Origin: Roseateles sp. YR242
GTDB lineage: Bacteria; Pseudomonadota; Gammaproteobacteria; Burkholderiales; Burkholderiaceae_C
Length of the DNA: 64,000 bases
NCBI RefSeq assembly: GCF_900109745.1
Contig: NZ_FOAV01000002.1
Span: 248,001 to 312,000, forward strand
Reading direction: 5' to 3'
Part shown: in pieces, positions 19,014 through 29,163 of the stretch
Position numbering within the stretch: the stretch's first letter is position 1
How the letters are laid out: the number at the start of each line of letters is the position of its first letter
The notes under the pieces: model-generated
Told to the model about the DNA's origin: nothing
What the model saw: the letters and a program-made list of their open reading frames with translations, nothing else
The model's database searches: none
Translations under genes and position numbers: made by a program

Positions 19014-20261
19014 TCAGATCCGCTTGAAGATCAGCGTACCGTTGGTGCCGCCGAAACCGAAGTTGTTCTTGGCGGCGTATTCGATCGGCATCTTCCGCGC
19101 CTCGTTGGCGCAGTAGTCCAGGTCGCACTGCGGGTCCTGGTTGAAGATGTTGATCGTGGGCGGCGCGACCTGGTCGTGCAGCGCCTTCACCGTGAACACC
19201 GATTCGATGCCACCAGCACCCCCCAGCAGGTGGCCGGTCATCGACTTGGTGGACGACACCACCAGGCCCTTCTTGGCGTAGTCGCCGAAGGCCTGCTTGA
19301 TGGCGTTGGTCTCGTTGGCATCACCCAGCGGCGTGGAGGTGCCGTGGGCGTTCATGTACTGGATCTGGTCGGCATTCAGACCGGCATTGCGCAGGGCATT
19401 GCGCATCGAGCGGGTCGGGCCGTCCACATCCGGTGCGGTCATGTGATAAGCATCGGCACTCATGCCAAAGCCCACCAGTTCCGCATAAATCTTGGCGCCA
19501 CGCTTCTTGGCGTGTTCGTACTCTTCCAGCACCAGCACGCCGGCACCCTCGCCCAGCACGAAGCCGTCGCGGTCCTTGTCCCAGGGGCGGGAGGCGGTCT
19601 TGGGGTCGTCGTTGCGGGTGGAGAGTGCGCGAGCCGCGGCAAAGCCACCCACGCCCAGCGGCGATACGGTGGATTCAGCACCGCCGGCCACCATGACGTC
19701 GGCGTCACCCGCCTCGATCATGCGGCCAGCCTGGCCGATGCTGTGCAGGCCGGTGGTGCACGCCGTCACGATGGCCAGGTTCGGGCCCTTGAAGCCGCAC
19801 TGGATCGAGACGTGGCCGGAGATCATGTTGATGATCGAGGCCGGCACGAAGAACGGCGAGATGCGACGCGGGCCGCGCGAGGCCAGTTCCGCATGCGTCT
19901 CTTCAATCATGGGCAGGCCGCCGATGCCGGAGCCCACCAGCACGCCGATACGCTCGGCCAGCTCGGGGGTCAGGGCATCGCCGGTCGGCAGGCCGGCATC
20001 ACGGACGGCTTGCAGGGACGCCGCCAATCCGTAATGGATGAAGGTGTCCATGTGCCGCGCTTCTTTCGCGGGGATGTACTCCTCCACGTTGAAGCCCTTG
20101 ACCTCGCCCGCGAAATGACAGGCCAGGATGCTGGCATCAAAGCGGGTGATGTGATCAATACCGGATTGACCAGCCACGATGTTGGCCCAGCCCTGTTCGA
20201 CCGTGTTACCCACGGGACTGATCAGGCCAAGACCGGTGACGACGACGCGACGACGGCTCAT
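19014..20261 (-). CDS. fabF: 3-oxoacyl-[ACP] synthase II
   Basis: The 415-residue condensing enzyme elongates acyl-ACP with malonyl-ACP and is responsible for long-chain and temperature-responsive elongation. The Cys168 nucleophile lies in TACTTG, and the two catalytic histidines in [11 protein letters not shown] and [13 protein letters not shown]. Length is normal. It ends the fabH-fabD-fabG-acpP-fabF series, 97 bases after the acpP stop. Confidence 0.97.
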   Translation of the reverse strand: MSRRRVVVTGLGLISPVGNTVEQGWANIVAGQSGIDHITRFDASILACHFAGEVKGFNVEEYIPAKEARHMDTFIHYGLAASLQAVRDAGLPTGDALTPELAERIGVLVGSGIGGLPMIEETHAELASRGPRRISPFFVPASIINMISGHVSIQCGFKGPNLAIVTACTTGLHSIGQAGRMIEAGDADVMVAGGAESTVSPLGVGGFAAARALSTRNDDPKTASRPWDKDRDGFVLGEGAGVLVLEEYEHAKKRGAKIYAELVGFGMSADAYHMTAPDVDGPTRSMRNALRNAGLNADQIQYMNAHGTSTPLGDANETNAIKQAFGDYAKKGLVVSSTKSMTGHLLGGAGGIESVFTVKALHDQVAPPTINIFNQDPQCDLDYCANEARKMPIEYAAKNNFGFGGTNGTLIFKRI

Positions 20262-20358
20262 GCTCTATGACTGAATTGATACTGCGGGTACATCAGAGGC
20301 TGCGCTCAGGATGAGCGCCGATGAAGGGGGAAGGCGCGAAGGCCTTCCGGGCCCTTCA

Positions 20359-20619
<261 letters not shown>

Positions 20620-20638
20620 CTAGGAACAACCCGGGATT

Positions 20639-20780
20639 CTAAGGCCTTAGAGTCGCGCCCCTAAGTCTGGACGCTCCCGAGGCGCTCAGCTCCGTTGGGA
20701 GCCTGAACGCGCTCGGACTCTATCAGCCCCACACCGGCCGGGTGAATCCGGTGGGCACCTACCCCTAAAGGACAGGTGCC
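20639..20780. other. acpP upstream region with two palindromes
   Basis: The 228-bp gap between fabG and acpP contains CTAAGGCCTTAG, a perfect 12-bp palindrome (20639-20650), about 40 bases before acpP. It also contains a GGCACCT/AGGTGCC inverted repeat (20754-20760 and 20774-20780) shortly after the fabG stop. No T run follows either. They may mark an acpP-specific promoter or an RNA-processing point that raises acpP expression; neither role is proven. Confidence 0.35.
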
Positions 20781-20826
20781 ACGATTCAGAAAGGGCGGCC
20801 ATGCCGCATGAGAGAGGGCTCAGCCC

Positions 20827-21564
20827 TCAACTCATGTACATGCCGCCGTTGACATGCAGTTCGGAACCGGTGATGTAGCCGGCCTCGGGCGAGGCCAGGA
20901 ACGCCACCGCACTCGCAATTTCAGCAGGGTCGCCCAGGCGGCCCAACGGGATCTGTGCCAGCAGCGCCGCCTTCTGCGCCTCGGGCAACACCTCGGTCAT
21001 GTCGGTCGCAATGAAGCCGGGCGCCACGCAGTTCACGGTGATGTTGCGGCTGCCCAGCTCACGGGCCAGGGCACGTGTCATGCCCGCCACGCCGGCCTTG
21101 GCCGCCGCGTAGTTGGCCTGACCGGCGTTGCCGGAGGCACCCACCACCGAGGTGATGTTGATGATGCGGCCATAACGCTGCTTCATCATCGTGCGCATGA
21201 CCGCGCGGCTGGCGCGGAAGACCGCCTTGAGGTTGGTGTCCAGGACAGCGTCCCAGTCTTCGTCCTTCAGCCGCATGGAGAGCATGTCGCGGGTGATGCC
21301 GGCGTTGTTGACCAGCACCTGCAGGCCGCCGTCCTGTTTGCTGATGCCATCCACCAGGGCTTCCACAGCGGCGCCATCATTCACGTTCAGCACCACGCCA
21401 CGGCCGCCCAGGGGCTGCAGGGCTTCGGTGATGGCCTGCGCACCGGACTCGCTGGTGGCGGTGCCGATGACGGTGAACCCCTTCTGGGCCAGCGTCAAGG
21501 CGATTGAACGGCCGATACCGCGGCTGGCGCCGGTGACCAGCGCGACTTGCTTGCTCTCACTCAT
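20827..21564 (-). CDS. fabG: 3-oxoacyl-[ACP] reductase
   Basis: The 245-residue short-chain dehydrogenase reduces 3-oxoacyl-ACP with NADPH. It shows the Rossmann motif TGASRGIG (11-18), NNAG (86-89) and the catalytic Ser139, Tyr152 and Lys156 (YAAAK). ATG 21564 lies 8 bases after the fabD stop. The usual C-terminus HVNGGMYM is present. Confidence 0.97.
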   Translation of the reverse strand: MSESKQVALVTGASRGIGRSIALTLAQKGFTVIGTATSESGAQAITEALQPLGGRGVVLNVNDGAAVEALVDGISKQDGGLQVLVNNAGITRDMLSMRLKDEDWDAVLDTNLKAVFRASRAVMRTMMKQRYGRIINITSVVGASGNAGQANYAAAKAGVAGMTRALARELGSRNITVNCVAPGFIATDMTEVLPEAQKAALLAQIPLGRLGDPAEIASAVAFLASPEAGYITGSELHVNGGMYMS

Positions 21565-21572
21565 GGAAATCC

Positions 21573-22514
21573 TCAGCTCAACAGGGTCTTCGCTTCCGCC
21601 AGCGAGGCCGGATCCAGCACGGTGGTGCTGGCGATCTCGCCGTCGATGCGCTTGGCCATGCCCGCCAGCACCTTGCCGGGGCCACATTCGATGATGGTGG
21701 TCAGACCCCGGCTCTTCAAGGCCTGCACCACTTCCACCCAGCGAACCGGCCCAAAGGCCTGACGGTAGAGGGCGTCACGCAGCGCATCGGCGCTGTCGGT
21801 CACGGCCACGTCGATGTTGTTGATCACCGGGAAGGCGGCCGGCTTGAATTCCACGGCGGCCAGCTTCTCGCGCAGGCGCTCGGCAGCCGGCTTCATCAGG
21901 CTGGAATGGAAAGGGGCCGAGACCGGCAGCGGCAGTGCACGCTTGGCACCAGCAGCCTTCAGGGCCTCCATCGCCTTCTCCACGCCGGCCTTGCTGCCGG
22001 CGATCACCGTCTGCTTGGGATCGTTGAAATTCACAGCCTCGACCACCTCACCCGTGTCGCTGGCGATCTGGGCGCAGACCTCGCGCACTGCGGCAGCGTC
22101 CAGGCCCAGGATGGCGGACATGGCGCCAGTGCCCACAGGCACGGCTTCCTGCATGGCCTGGGCACGGAAACGCACCAGCGGCAACGCGTCCGCCAGGCTC
22201 AAGGCACCGGAGGCCACCAGGGCGGTGTACTCGCCCAACGAATGGCCGGCGGCGGCGGCGGGCACCAGGCCGGTGTCGGCGATCCAGGCACGGTAGCAAG
22301 CCACACCCGCCGTGAGCATCACCGGCTGGGTGTTGGTGGTCAGGTCCAACTGGTCCTTGGGGCCCTGCTTGATCAGGGTGCCGATGTCCTCGCCCAGGGC
22401 GGCGGATGCCTCGGCCAGGGTGCGCACCACTTCAGGGTGATCGCCCCAGGCGTCCAGCATGCCGACGGATTGCGATCCTTGGCCGGGGAAGACGAATGCG
22501 AAGCTCTTGCTCAT
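21573..22514 (-). CDS. fabD: Malonyl-CoA:ACP transacylase
   Basis: The 313-residue enzyme moves malonyl from CoA to ACP, feeding the elongation cycle. GQGSQSVGM at the N-terminus, the nucleophile Ser92 in GHSLGEY, Gln of the oxyanion hole and the catalytic His in SAPFHSSLM are all present. It lies 56 bases after fabH and 8 before fabG. Confidence 0.97.
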   Translation of the reverse strand: MSKSFAFVFPGQGSQSVGMLDAWGDHPEVVRTLAEASAALGEDIGTLIKQGPKDQLDLTTNTQPVMLTAGVACYRAWIADTGLVPAAAAGHSLGEYTALVASGALSLADALPLVRFRAQAMQEAVPVGTGAMSAILGLDAAAVREVCAQIASDTGEVVEAVNFNDPKQTVIAGSKAGVEKAMEALKAAGAKRALPLPVSAPFHSSLMKPAAERLREKLAAVEFKPAAFPVINNIDVAVTDSADALRDALYRQAFGPVRWVEVVQALKSRGLTTIIECGPGKVLAGMAKRIDGEIASTTVLDPASLAEAKTLLS

Positions 22515-22570
22515 GGCTGTCGGATCTGTCGGTAGTAAAGGATGGGAGGGGGAAAAGCGAATGCGCCGGA

Positions 22571-23578
22571 TCAGAAGTCCAGCAGCACCGCGCCCCAGGT
22601 GAAGCCACCGCCCACGCCTTCCAGCATGACGGTGTCACCGCGTTTGATCTTGCCCGAACGCACAGCCGCGTCCAGCGCCAGCGGGATCGAGGCGGCGGAG
22701 GTATTGCCGTGCTCGTCCACCGTCACGATCAGCTTGTCCAGGGACATCTTCAGCTTCTTGGCTGTGCCCTGCATGATGCGGATGTTCGCTTGGTGGGGGA
22801 TCAGCCAGTCGATGTCTTCATCGGTCAGACCGGCCTTGTCCAGCACCGCGCGCGCCACCTTGTCCAGCACGCCCACGGCGAGCTTGAACACGGCCTGGCC
22901 GTCCATCTTGAGCAGCGGATGGCCCAGCACCTCGCCACCGGACACGGTGCCGGGGGTGCAGAGAATGTCCACGTGGCGGCCGTCGGCGTGCAATTCGCTG
23001 GCCAGGATGCCGGGGGTGTCGCTGGCACCCAGCACCACGGCACCGGCGCCGTCGCCGAACAGCACACAGGTGGTGCGGTCCTTGAAATCCAGAATGCGGG
23101 AGAACACTTCAGCGCCCACCACCAGCGCCTTGCTGGCAGCACCGCTCTTGATCATCGAATCCGCCACGGTCAGCGCGTAGACAAAGCCGGAGCAGACCGC
23201 CTGCACGTCGAACGCCGGGCAGCCATGGATGCCGAGTTTTTGCTGCAGCAGGCAGGCCGTGGACGGGAAGACCATGTCCGGCGTGGACGTGGCCACGATG
23301 ATCAGGTCGATCTCTTCGGCCGCCACACCGGCGGACGCCAGCGCCGCACGGGCGGCCGGCAGGGCCAGGTCGCTGGACGTGGTGTCCTTCTCGGCGAAGT
23401 GACGGGCATGAATGCCGGTACGTTCGACGATCCACTCATGGGAGGTCTCGACACCCTCCTGCGCCAGCCGGTCCGCCAGGGCCTGGTTGGTGATCCGGGG
23501 GCCGGGAAGAAAACTACCCGTTCCGAGGATGCGTGAGAAGCGTGAGGGGTTGGGGGAAGAATGGGGGGCAGTGGTCAT
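22571..23578 (-). CDS. fabH: 3-oxoacyl-[ACP] synthase III
   Basis: The 335-residue enzyme starts fatty-acid synthesis by condensing acetyl-CoA with malonyl-ACP. The catalytic triad is visible: Cys129 in [10 protein letters not shown], His in [11 protein letters not shown] and Asn in HGNTSAAS. Its start overlaps the plsX stop (ATGA), so the two are translationally coupled. Confidence 0.97.
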   Translation of the reverse strand: MTTAPHSSPNPSRFSRILGTGSFLPGPRITNQALADRLAQEGVETSHEWIVERTGIHARHFAEKDTTSSDLALPAARAALASAGVAAEEIDLIIVATSTPDMVFPSTACLLQQKLGIHGCPAFDVQAVCSGFVYALTVADSMIKSGAASKALVVGAEVFSRILDFKDRTTCVLFGDGAGAVVLGASDTPGILASELHADGRHVDILCTPGTVSGGEVLGHPLLKMDGQAVFKLAVGVLDKVARAVLDKAGLTDEDIDWLIPHQANIRIMQGTAKKLKMSLDKLIVTVDEHGNTSAASIPLALDAAVRSGKIKRGDTVMLEGVGGGFTWGAVLLDF

Positions 23579-24717
23579 GCAGCATGGGCAGCGGTAGCCG
23601 CCGTGTCTCCAGCATCGTCGCCCTCCTCACCGGCAGGCACTGGCAATGCCTGCATCGTTGCGACGATTCGATCATGAACCCGGTCTAGAAGCCGGTTGCG
23701 GGCCGCATCATACGCCCTGTTCAAAGCCTGCTCGAAGGCAAACGCATCGGCCGAACCATGGCTCTTGAACACCAGACCACGCAGCCCCAACAGGGCCGCG
23801 CCGTTGAATCGACGATGATCGACGCGGTTCTTGAAACGTTGCAGGATCGGCATGGCAAGAAGAGCGACGATCTTGGTCCAGCCATTGCGGGTGAACTCCG
23901 CACGGATGAAGCTGGAGATCATGCTGGCCAGCCCTTCGGCCGTCTTCAACGCCACATTGCCGACGAAACCATCACACACGACGATGTCGGTCGTGCCCTT
24001 GAAGATGTCGTTGCCCTCCACGTTGCCGTGAAACTTGAGGGTGCGGTGGGCATGGGCCTCGCGCAGCAGTTCGCCAGCGCGTTTGATGGTCTCGTTGCCC
24101 TTGATCATTTCTTCGCCGATGTTCAGCAGGCCCACGCTGGGCTCTTCCTTGCCGTCCACGGCGGAGACCAGGGCACTGCCCATCACGGCGAACTGCAGCA
24201 GGTGTTCGGGGCCGCAATCCACATTGGCACCCAGATCCAGCACAGTGGTGAAGCCGCCTGTCTGGTTGGGCATCACCGTGGCAATAGCCGGCCGGTCGAT
24301 GCCCTCCATGGTCTTGAGCAGGTACTTCGCCACCGCCATCAGCGCGCCGGTGTTGCCCGCAGAGACACAGGCCTGTGCCTGGGCGAGTTCGCCGCCCTTG
24401 CCCGCTTTCAACTGCTGGATGGCCACCCGCATGGACGAATCCTTCTTGCGGCGCAGCGCCACCTCCAGCGCATCGTCCATGGTCACCACCTCGCTGGCCG
24501 GCACGATGCGGCAACGTGGCCAGGCAGCCGCTTCAGCCAGCGCCGCCGGCTGGCCAACAAGCAGTAGTTCGGCCTGCGGATGATTGGCCAGAAAGGCCTT
24601 GCAGGCTGGCAAGGTGATGGAGGGACCGTGGTCGCCACCCATGCAATCCACCGCAAGCCGTAAGGGCGTCAGGGGCGACGTGGAGGACGAAGACTGCTGG
24701 GCGTGGGTGTCAGACAT
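23575..24717 (-). CDS. plsX: Phosphate acyltransferase PlsX
   Basis: The 380-residue peripheral membrane enzyme converts acyl-ACP to acyl phosphate for phospholipid synthesis. It opens with the family motif [12 protein letters not shown] and contains [10 protein letters not shown] and [16 protein letters not shown] 24717 is chosen; the codon three positions upstream is TTG. A terminator-like hairpin stands between rpmF and plsX, so plsX may be read at a lower level than rpmF. Confidence 0.96.
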   Translation of the reverse strand: MSDTHAQQSSSSTSPLTPLRLAVDCMGGDHGPSITLPACKAFLANHPQAELLLVGQPAALAEAAAWPRCRIVPASEVVTMDDALEVALRRKKDSSMRVAIQQLKAGKGGELAQAQACVSAGNTGALMAVAKYLLKTMEGIDRPAIATVMPNQTGGFTTVLDLGANVDCGPEHLLQFAVMGSALVSAVDGKEEPSVGLLNIGEEMIKGNETIKRAGELLREAHAHRTLKFHGNVEGNDIFKGTTDIVVCDGFVGNVALKTAEGLASMISSFIRAEFTRNGWTKIVALLAMPILQRFKNRVDHRRFNGAALLGLRGLVFKSHGSADAFAFEQALNRAYDAARNRLLDRVHDRIVATMQALPVPAGEEGDDAGDTAATAAHAA

Positions 24718-24897
24718 CGAAACCAATGAGGGACAGGAAAAAGGGCCAGCCGCTCTGGTGCAGCCGGCGGTTCACGTTACGCGAGACCGCCGCAGCCGGC
24801 AAGGATGGCGGTGAGATGCGGCAAAGCGCCTGCCTGCCGCCGTGACCCGATCGGACCATGGCAGCCCCACCATGCCAGACATGTGCACCAGCAATGC

Positions 24898-24933
24898 AAA
24901 AGCCCGGCAACGCCATGCGCTGAACCGGGCTTT
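24898..24933 (-). terminator. Terminator-like hairpin between rpmF and plsX
   Basis: On the minus strand AAAGCCCGG (24933-24925) pairs with CCGGGCTTT (24907-24899) around a 17-nt loop, and the stem ends in TTTT. The stem is good but the T run is short, so partial termination (attenuation between the ribosomal-protein gene and lipid genes) is likely. Confidence 0.55.
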
Positions 24934-24960
24934 GGAAGCAAGAGGTCTGCAAGGACCAGA

Positions 24961-24981
24961 TCATGGCGCTGGGCGCCATGA
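24961..24981. other. Perfect 9-bp hairpin after rpmF
   Basis: TCATGGCGC and GCGCCATGA are exact inverted copies with a 3-nt loop. With no T run it is not a terminator; an mRNA-stabilising or processing hairpin at the rpmF 3' end is possible. Confidence 0.5.
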
Positions 24982-25025
24982 GAGTGCTAGCGTCTACTGA
25001 ACGTGACCGACCAATGTCGGAACGA

Positions 25026-25211
25026 TCAGGAGGCGTCAGCCTTGGTCTTCAGGACCTTGCGGCCACGATAGAAGCCGTTGGGGCTGATGTGGTGACGCAG
25101 ATGCACTTCACCAGTGGTGGGCTCGATAGCAGTGCCCGGGGTGCCCAGGGCATTGTGCGAGCGGTGCATGCCACGCTTGGAAGGCGACTTCTTGTTTTGC
25201 TGAACGGCCAT
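25026..25211 (-). CDS. rpmF: 50S ribosomal protein L32
   Basis: The 61-residue basic protein matches L32: [19 protein letters not shown] at the N-terminus and GRKVLKTKA at the C-terminus. TAGGAG precedes the ATG. The four-cysteine zinc motif of some L32 proteins is absent, the usual state in betaproteobacteria. Position between yceD and plsX is conserved. Confidence 0.97.
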   Translation of the reverse strand: MAVQQNKKSPSKRGMHRSHNALGTPGTAIEPTTGEVHLRHHISPNGFYRGRKVLKTKADAS

Positions 25212-25397
25212 GAAAATTCTCCTAAAGGCTTCGGCGCGGTGATCAACGACTGATCAAGCTTCGTAAAAATTCGAGGCCTGCGAAGGCTGGGAGACCTCTA
25301 AAACAGATAAGAGTTTGTCCACAACCGATGCCTCGCCCCGGATGAGCAACCAAGTGGATTCAGATGAATTCACCTGCTTGAACCGGGGAAGCCCGCG

Positions 25398-25406
25398 AGT
25401 GTAGCA
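25398..25406 (-). promoter_or_regulatory. Candidate extended -10 promoter for rpmF and the fab genes
   Basis: On the minus strand TGC-TACACT (25406-25398) forms an extended -10 element just after the yceD stop (25415), about 190 bases before rpmF. No clear -35 is visible, as expected for extended -10 promoters. In E. coli an rpmF-plsX-fab promoter also lies near yceD. Confidence 0.4.
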
Positions 25407-25414
25407 CAGCGTCT

Positions 25415-25981
25415 TCAGGCTTTACCAGCCGTTCCCTTCTTCAGGGCTGCCAGTGCAGCGAAGGGGTTCGGCCGCTCCTCGGCCTCCTCTTCTTCCAGCT
25501 CATCTGGCTCTGCCAGGGGCAGCGGCTCCGGGCAGACATCGTGACGCGGCACCAGCGGCAAGGCCAGCAGCAATTCGTCTTCAGCCAGGTCTTGCAGGTT
25601 CAGGTGGCGGGGCAGCGCGAGGACGTCGTCGTCGCCGTCCATGTCCAGCTCGGCCGCCTGCTCTTCGTCCCGGACAAAACGGAACCAGCGAGACACAGCC
25701 ACCTCTTCCTGGACGGGTTTGAGGCAGCGCTGGCAGGTCTGCGCCACCTGGGCTTGCGCATCCAGGCGCAGCCAGATCTGGGCCTCGCTGCCCCGCGGGG
25801 TGCGGATCTCGCCGATGGTGGACCAGCGCACCGCCGGCCAGCCGACTGCGGGCGCCTCGGCCGCTGCCGTGTCCGCCAGGCGGGTCAAGGCGGCGGCAGG
25901 CCACTCGCCTTCCAGCAACTCACCCTCGCGGGCAAAGACTTGGACATCCAATTTGAGGGGGTTCGGGGCACGCGACTTCAT
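25415..25981 (-). CDS. yceD: DUF177 protein YceD (23S rRNA accumulation protein)
   Basis: The 188-residue protein has the DUF177 core with the cysteine pair and CLKPV motif (QTCQRCLKPVQEEV) and an acidic centre, ending in the family motif RPNPFAALAALK. In E. coli YceD is needed for normal 23S rRNA levels. ATG 25981 gives normal length; the frame stays open far upstream antisense to maf, which is not real coding. It is followed by rpmF as in most proteobacteria. Confidence 0.93.
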   Translation of the reverse strand: MKSRAPNPLKLDVQVFAREGELLEGEWPAAALTRLADTAAAEAPAVGWPAVRWSTIGEIRTPRGSEAQIWLRLDAQAQVAQTCQRCLKPVQEEVAVSRWFRFVRDEEQAAELDMDGDDDVLALPRHLNLQDLAEDELLLALPLVPRHDVCPEPLPLAEPDELEEEEAEERPNPFAALAALKKGTAGKA

Positions 25982-26053
25982 AGCCCGCAAGTGTACGAGG
26001 CTGGCCCGCCTCAGCAGCCAGCACCCCGTGCCGCCGATGGGAGAATCCGGGTC

Positions 26054-26752
26054 ATGAGTGTTGTCGCCCCTGAATTCCCCATGAACACACCGCGCCGCCT
26101 GGTGCTGGGCTCCACCTCCCGCTATCGGCGCGAGTTGCTGGCGCGGCTTCAATGGCCGTTCGACGTCGCTTCCCCCGACGTCGACGAAACCCCACGCCCC
26201 GACGAAGCCCCGCAGGCGCTGGCTCGCCGGCTGGCACTCGCCAAGGCGCAGGCCGTTGCCAGCCGCTGGCCGGAGGCGATCGTGATCGGGTCGGACCAGG
26301 TGGCCGACCTGGACGGGCAGCCCCTGGGCAAGCCCGGCAACCATGAACGGGCCGTGGCGCAGTTGCGCGCCATGCGGGGAAAGACCGTGATCTTTCACAC
26401 GGCACTGGCGGTCGTCTGCCAGTCCAGTGGCTTCACCGCCACGGACCTGGCGCCGGTGGAAGTGCGTTTCCGCGATCTCAGCGATGCAGAAATCGAAGCC
26501 TACCTCCGGGCCGAGCAGCCCTACGACTGTGCGGGCAGCGCCAAGGCAGAAGGCCTGGGCATTTCGCTGCTCGACGCCATCCAGTCCGATGACCCAACAG
26601 CCCTGATCGGTCTGCCGCTCATTCGCACCTGCACCCTGTTGCGGCAGGCGGGGCTCAGCCTGCCGGCGACGACGTCCAGCGCCAGCAACGCCAGCGGCAA
26701 CAACGCCACCCACCTTCCCTCCCCAGCATCCGTTTCCGGAGACCATTCGTGA
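26054..26752 (+). CDS. Maf-family nucleotide pyrophosphatase, YceF type
   Basis: The 232-residue protein has the Maf signatures STSRYRRELL, the acidic SPDVDE loop and GSDQVADLDG. Position beside yceD, and divergent from it, matches yceF of E. coli, whose product hydrolyses 7-methyl-GTP and related modified nucleotides. ATG 26054 has GGGAGAA upstream and is preferred over the ATG at 26081. The C-terminal 25 residues are a Ser/Ala/Asn-rich tail beyond the usual end. The stop overlaps the next gene's GTG start (GTGA). Confidence 0.92.
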   Translation: MSVVAPEFPMNTPRRLVLGSTSRYRRELLARLQWPFDVASPDVDETPRPDEAPQALARRLALAKAQAVASRWPEAIVIGSDQVADLDGQPLGKPGNHERAVAQLRAMRGKTVIFHTALAVVCQSSGFTATDLAPVEVRFRDLSDAEIEAYLRAEQPYDCAGSAKAEGLGISLLDAIQSDDPTALIGLPLIRTCTLLRQAGLSLPATTSSASNASGNNATHLPSPASVSGDHS

Positions 26753-27519
26753 CCCAGGGCCGCCTTTATCTTGTTCCCAACACACTGGACTTCGGCATTG
26801 ACGGCCAGGAAGTGGATCTGCGGGAAGTGCTGCCGGATGCCGTCATCGCCAAGGCCGCGAGCATCACGCACTGGGCCGCCGAGAACGCCAAGACCACCCG
26901 CGCCTTCCTCAAGCGCGTGGACACCGTCCACCCATTGGCCCAGCCGTTGCAGCAACAGCAGATCCTTGAGCTGCCCCGCCCGCCCAAAGGCCGCCCACCC
27001 ACTGCCGCGGACGACGGCGCCTGGCAAGCCCTGCTGGCACCGGCTTTGAACGGGGTTGACGTGGGTTTGATTTCGGAAGCCGGCATGCCGGCAGTGGCCG
27101 ACCCTGGGGCGAAGCTGGTGGCGGCTGCACATGCTGCGGGTGTCCGCGTGGTGCCGCTGGTTGGCCCCAGTTCACTGCTGCTGGCCGTGGCGGCCAGCGG
27201 ACTGAACGGACAGAGCTTCGCCTTTGTGGGCTACCTGCCGGTAGACACGGGCGCACGGCAGGCACGGCTGAAGGAGTTGGAAGCCTGGTCCGCGCGCGAG
27301 CAGCAGACCCAGCTGATGATCGAGACGCCCTACCGCAACAGCGCCCTGCTTCAGGCCTTGGTGACCCAGCTCAAGCCGGGCACCCTGTTGTCGGTGAGCT
27401 GCGGGCTGAGCCTTGCGGACGCCTGGACCCATAGCGCCACCGTGGCGCAATGGCGCAAGGCACCTCGTGCGGTGCCGGACAAGGTGCCGGCAGTATTTGC
27501 TTTCCTGGGCGCGCGCTGA
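26749..27519 (+). CDS. RsmI-like tetrapyrrole-methylase-family SAM methyltransferase
   Basis: The 256-residue protein has the tetrapyrrole methylase fold: N-terminal RLYLVPNTLDFG, GLISEAGMPAVADPGA and VPLVGPSSLLLAVAASGLNGQ. RsmI methylates the ribose of C1402 in 16S rRNA. This short form lacks RsmI's usual N-terminal GTLYVVATPIGN and is the paralogue class commonly next to maf in betaproteobacteria, so the substrate is uncertain. It starts at GTG 26749 overlapping the maf stop, with CCGGAGA upstream. Confidence 0.85.
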   Translation: MTQGRLYLVPNTLDFGIDGQEVDLREVLPDAVIAKAASITHWAAENAKTTRAFLKRVDTVHPLAQPLQQQQILELPRPPKGRPPTAADDGAWQALLAPALNGVDVGLISEAGMPAVADPGAKLVAAAHAAGVRVVPLVGPSSLLLAVAASGLNGQSFAFVGYLPVDTGARQARLKELEAWSAREQQTQLMIETPYRNSALLQALVTQLKPGTLLSVSCGLSLADAWTHSATVAQWRKAPRAVPDKVPAVFAFLGAR

Positions 27520-27526
27520 GAACCGG

Positions 27527-27555
27527 GGCCGAAGGGACATCGGCCTCCCGGCCGA
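27527..27555. other. Alternating hairpin arms between convergent genes
   Basis: GGCCGA (27527-27532), TCGGCC (27540-27545) and GGCCGA (27550-27555) allow two mutually exclusive 6-bp stems in the 51-bp gap between the methyltransferase and rhlE stops. No T run follows. It may act as a weak two-way end signal. Confidence 0.35.
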
Positions 27556-27570
27556 CCTCCCTGACTCTGA

Positions 27571-29094
27571 TCAGGACTCGGCGGTCTCCGCCGGTCGCTT
27601 GGCGCCGAACAGTGCGGCGACCTTGCGCTTGGGCTTGACGCTGCTGGCAGAAGAAGCGCCGCCGCGCGCTGCCTGCACGGCACTGGCAGAAGCACTGTCC
27701 CAGCTCGGCGGCTCGACGCGGTCCGAGGCCTCATAGGGCTTGTCGAACAACGGATCGTAGGGCGCGCGCTGCTGGGGCCGGGGCGCGTGGGACGAACCAT
27801 AGGCCTCATCACGCCGGTCTTCCCGTTCGCGACGGGGGCGATCCTCACGACCGCCTTCGGAGCGGCTTTCAGTGCGACCGCCTTCGGAGCGGTCATCCCG
27901 GTCGCGGCGTTCGGCGCGGCGCGGACGCTCGTCCTCCAGTTGCACCGGCTCCAGTTCCAGCTTGCGCTTGATCAGTTTCTCGATCTCGGCCACCAGGCGG
28001 GCGTCCGAACGGGACACCAGGGTGAAGGCCAGGCCCGAGGCGCCGGCACGGCCGGTGCGGCCGATGCGGTGCACATAGTCTTCGGCATTGAACGGCACGT
28101 CGAAGTTGAACACCGCTGGCAGATCGGCGATGTCCAGGCCACGGGCCGCCACGTCGGTGGCCACCAGCAGCTCGACTTCACCGCGCTTGAAGGCTTCCAG
28201 CGACTTCAGGCGCTCGTCTTGCGACTTGTCGCCGTGCAGGGCCGCCGTCTTCAGGCCATCACGCTCGAACGAGCGCGCCAGCCGCGCGGCGCCCAACTTG
28301 GAGTTCACAAAAACGATGGACTGCGTGATCTGGCGCTGGCGCAGCAGGTGCAGCACGGCAGCACGCTTGTCGTCATCTTCCACACTGAAGAAGCGCTGCT
28401 CCACGGTCGAGGCCGTGGCATTGGGCCGGGCCACTTCCACCAGCTCGGGCTCCTGCAGGTAGCTCTGCGCCAGCCGCTTGATCTCGGGCGAGAACGTGGC
28501 CGAGAACAGCAGGGTCTGGCGGGTCTTGGGCAGGAAGCTGAGGATGCGCTGCAGGTCCGGCAGGAAGCCGATGTCCAGCATCCGGTCGGCCTCGTCCAGC
28601 ACCACGTACTCCACCTGGTTGAGCACGCAGTTCTTGGCTTCGATGTGGTCCAGCAGACGGCCCGGGGTGGCGATCAGCACTTCCACGCCGCCCTTGAGCT
28701 GCAGCGTCTGGGGTTTCATGTCCACACCGCCGAAGACGCAGGCCACACGCAGCTGCGTGTGCTTGGCATAGGACTTGACGTTGTTGGCCACCTGGTCGGC
28801 CAGTTCCCGGGTGGGTGCCAGCACCAGGGCACGCACGGGATGGCGGGCGGGGGAGGCGCTGGCATTCTCATGCTTGAGCATGCGCTGCAGCAGCGGGATG
28901 GAGAAGGCGGCGGTCTTGCCGGTGCCCGTCTGGGCGGCGCCCATGACATCGCGGCCGGAGAGAACAACGGGAATCGCTTTGGCCTGGATGGGCGTCATCG
29001 TCGCGTAGCCCTGGTCATCCACGGCGCGGAGCAGCTTGGCATCCAGCGGCAGCGTGTCAAAACGCGGACTTGGCGTCGGAGTGGTTTCTGTCAT
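27571..29094 (-). CDS. rhlE: DEAD-box RNA helicase RhlE
   Basis: The 507-residue protein has all core motifs: FDTLPL and Q-motif region, AQTGTGKT (motif I), PTRELA, VLDEADRMLD (motif II), FSATF (motif III) and HRIGRTGR (motif VI). The C-terminus from about residue 385 is an Arg/Asp/Glu/Gly-rich, basic tail typical of RhlE proteins that remodel ribosomal RNA and work with the degradosome. The tail ends in KPKRKVAALFGAKR. Confidence 0.94.
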   Translation of the reverse strand: MTETTPTPSPRFDTLPLDAKLLRAVDDQGYATMTPIQAKAIPVVLSGRDVMGAAQTGTGKTAAFSIPLLQRMLKHENASASPARHPVRALVLAPTRELADQVANNVKSYAKHTQLRVACVFGGVDMKPQTLQLKGGVEVLIATPGRLLDHIEAKNCVLNQVEYVVLDEADRMLDIGFLPDLQRILSFLPKTRQTLLFSATFSPEIKRLAQSYLQEPELVEVARPNATASTVEQRFFSVEDDDKRAAVLHLLRQRQITQSIVFVNSKLGAARLARSFERDGLKTAALHGDKSQDERLKSLEAFKRGEVELLVATDVAARGLDIADLPAVFNFDVPFNAEDYVHRIGRTGRAGASGLAFTLVSRSDARLVAEIEKLIKRKLELEPVQLEDERPRRAERRDRDDRSEGGRTESRSEGGREDRPRREREDRRDEAYGSSHAPRPQQRAPYDPLFDKPYEASDRVEPPSWDSASASAVQAARGGASSASSVKPKRKVAALFGAKRPAETAES

Positions 29095-29163
29095 GGGGCC
29101 GGATTATCCCTTATGCCCCGGATCCGGCCCAAATCGGGCTGAAATCCTTGAAACGCAGCGTGT

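Larger units (their letters stand above)
24718..25025. other. 308-bp gap between rpmF and plsX
   Basis: There is no gene here. It contains a perfect 9-bp hairpin 44 bases after the rpmF stop and a terminator-like hairpin further on (both listed separately). About 180 bp of GC-rich sequence in front of plsX shows nothing I can assign. In many relatives rpmF and plsX are much closer. Confidence 0.6.
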
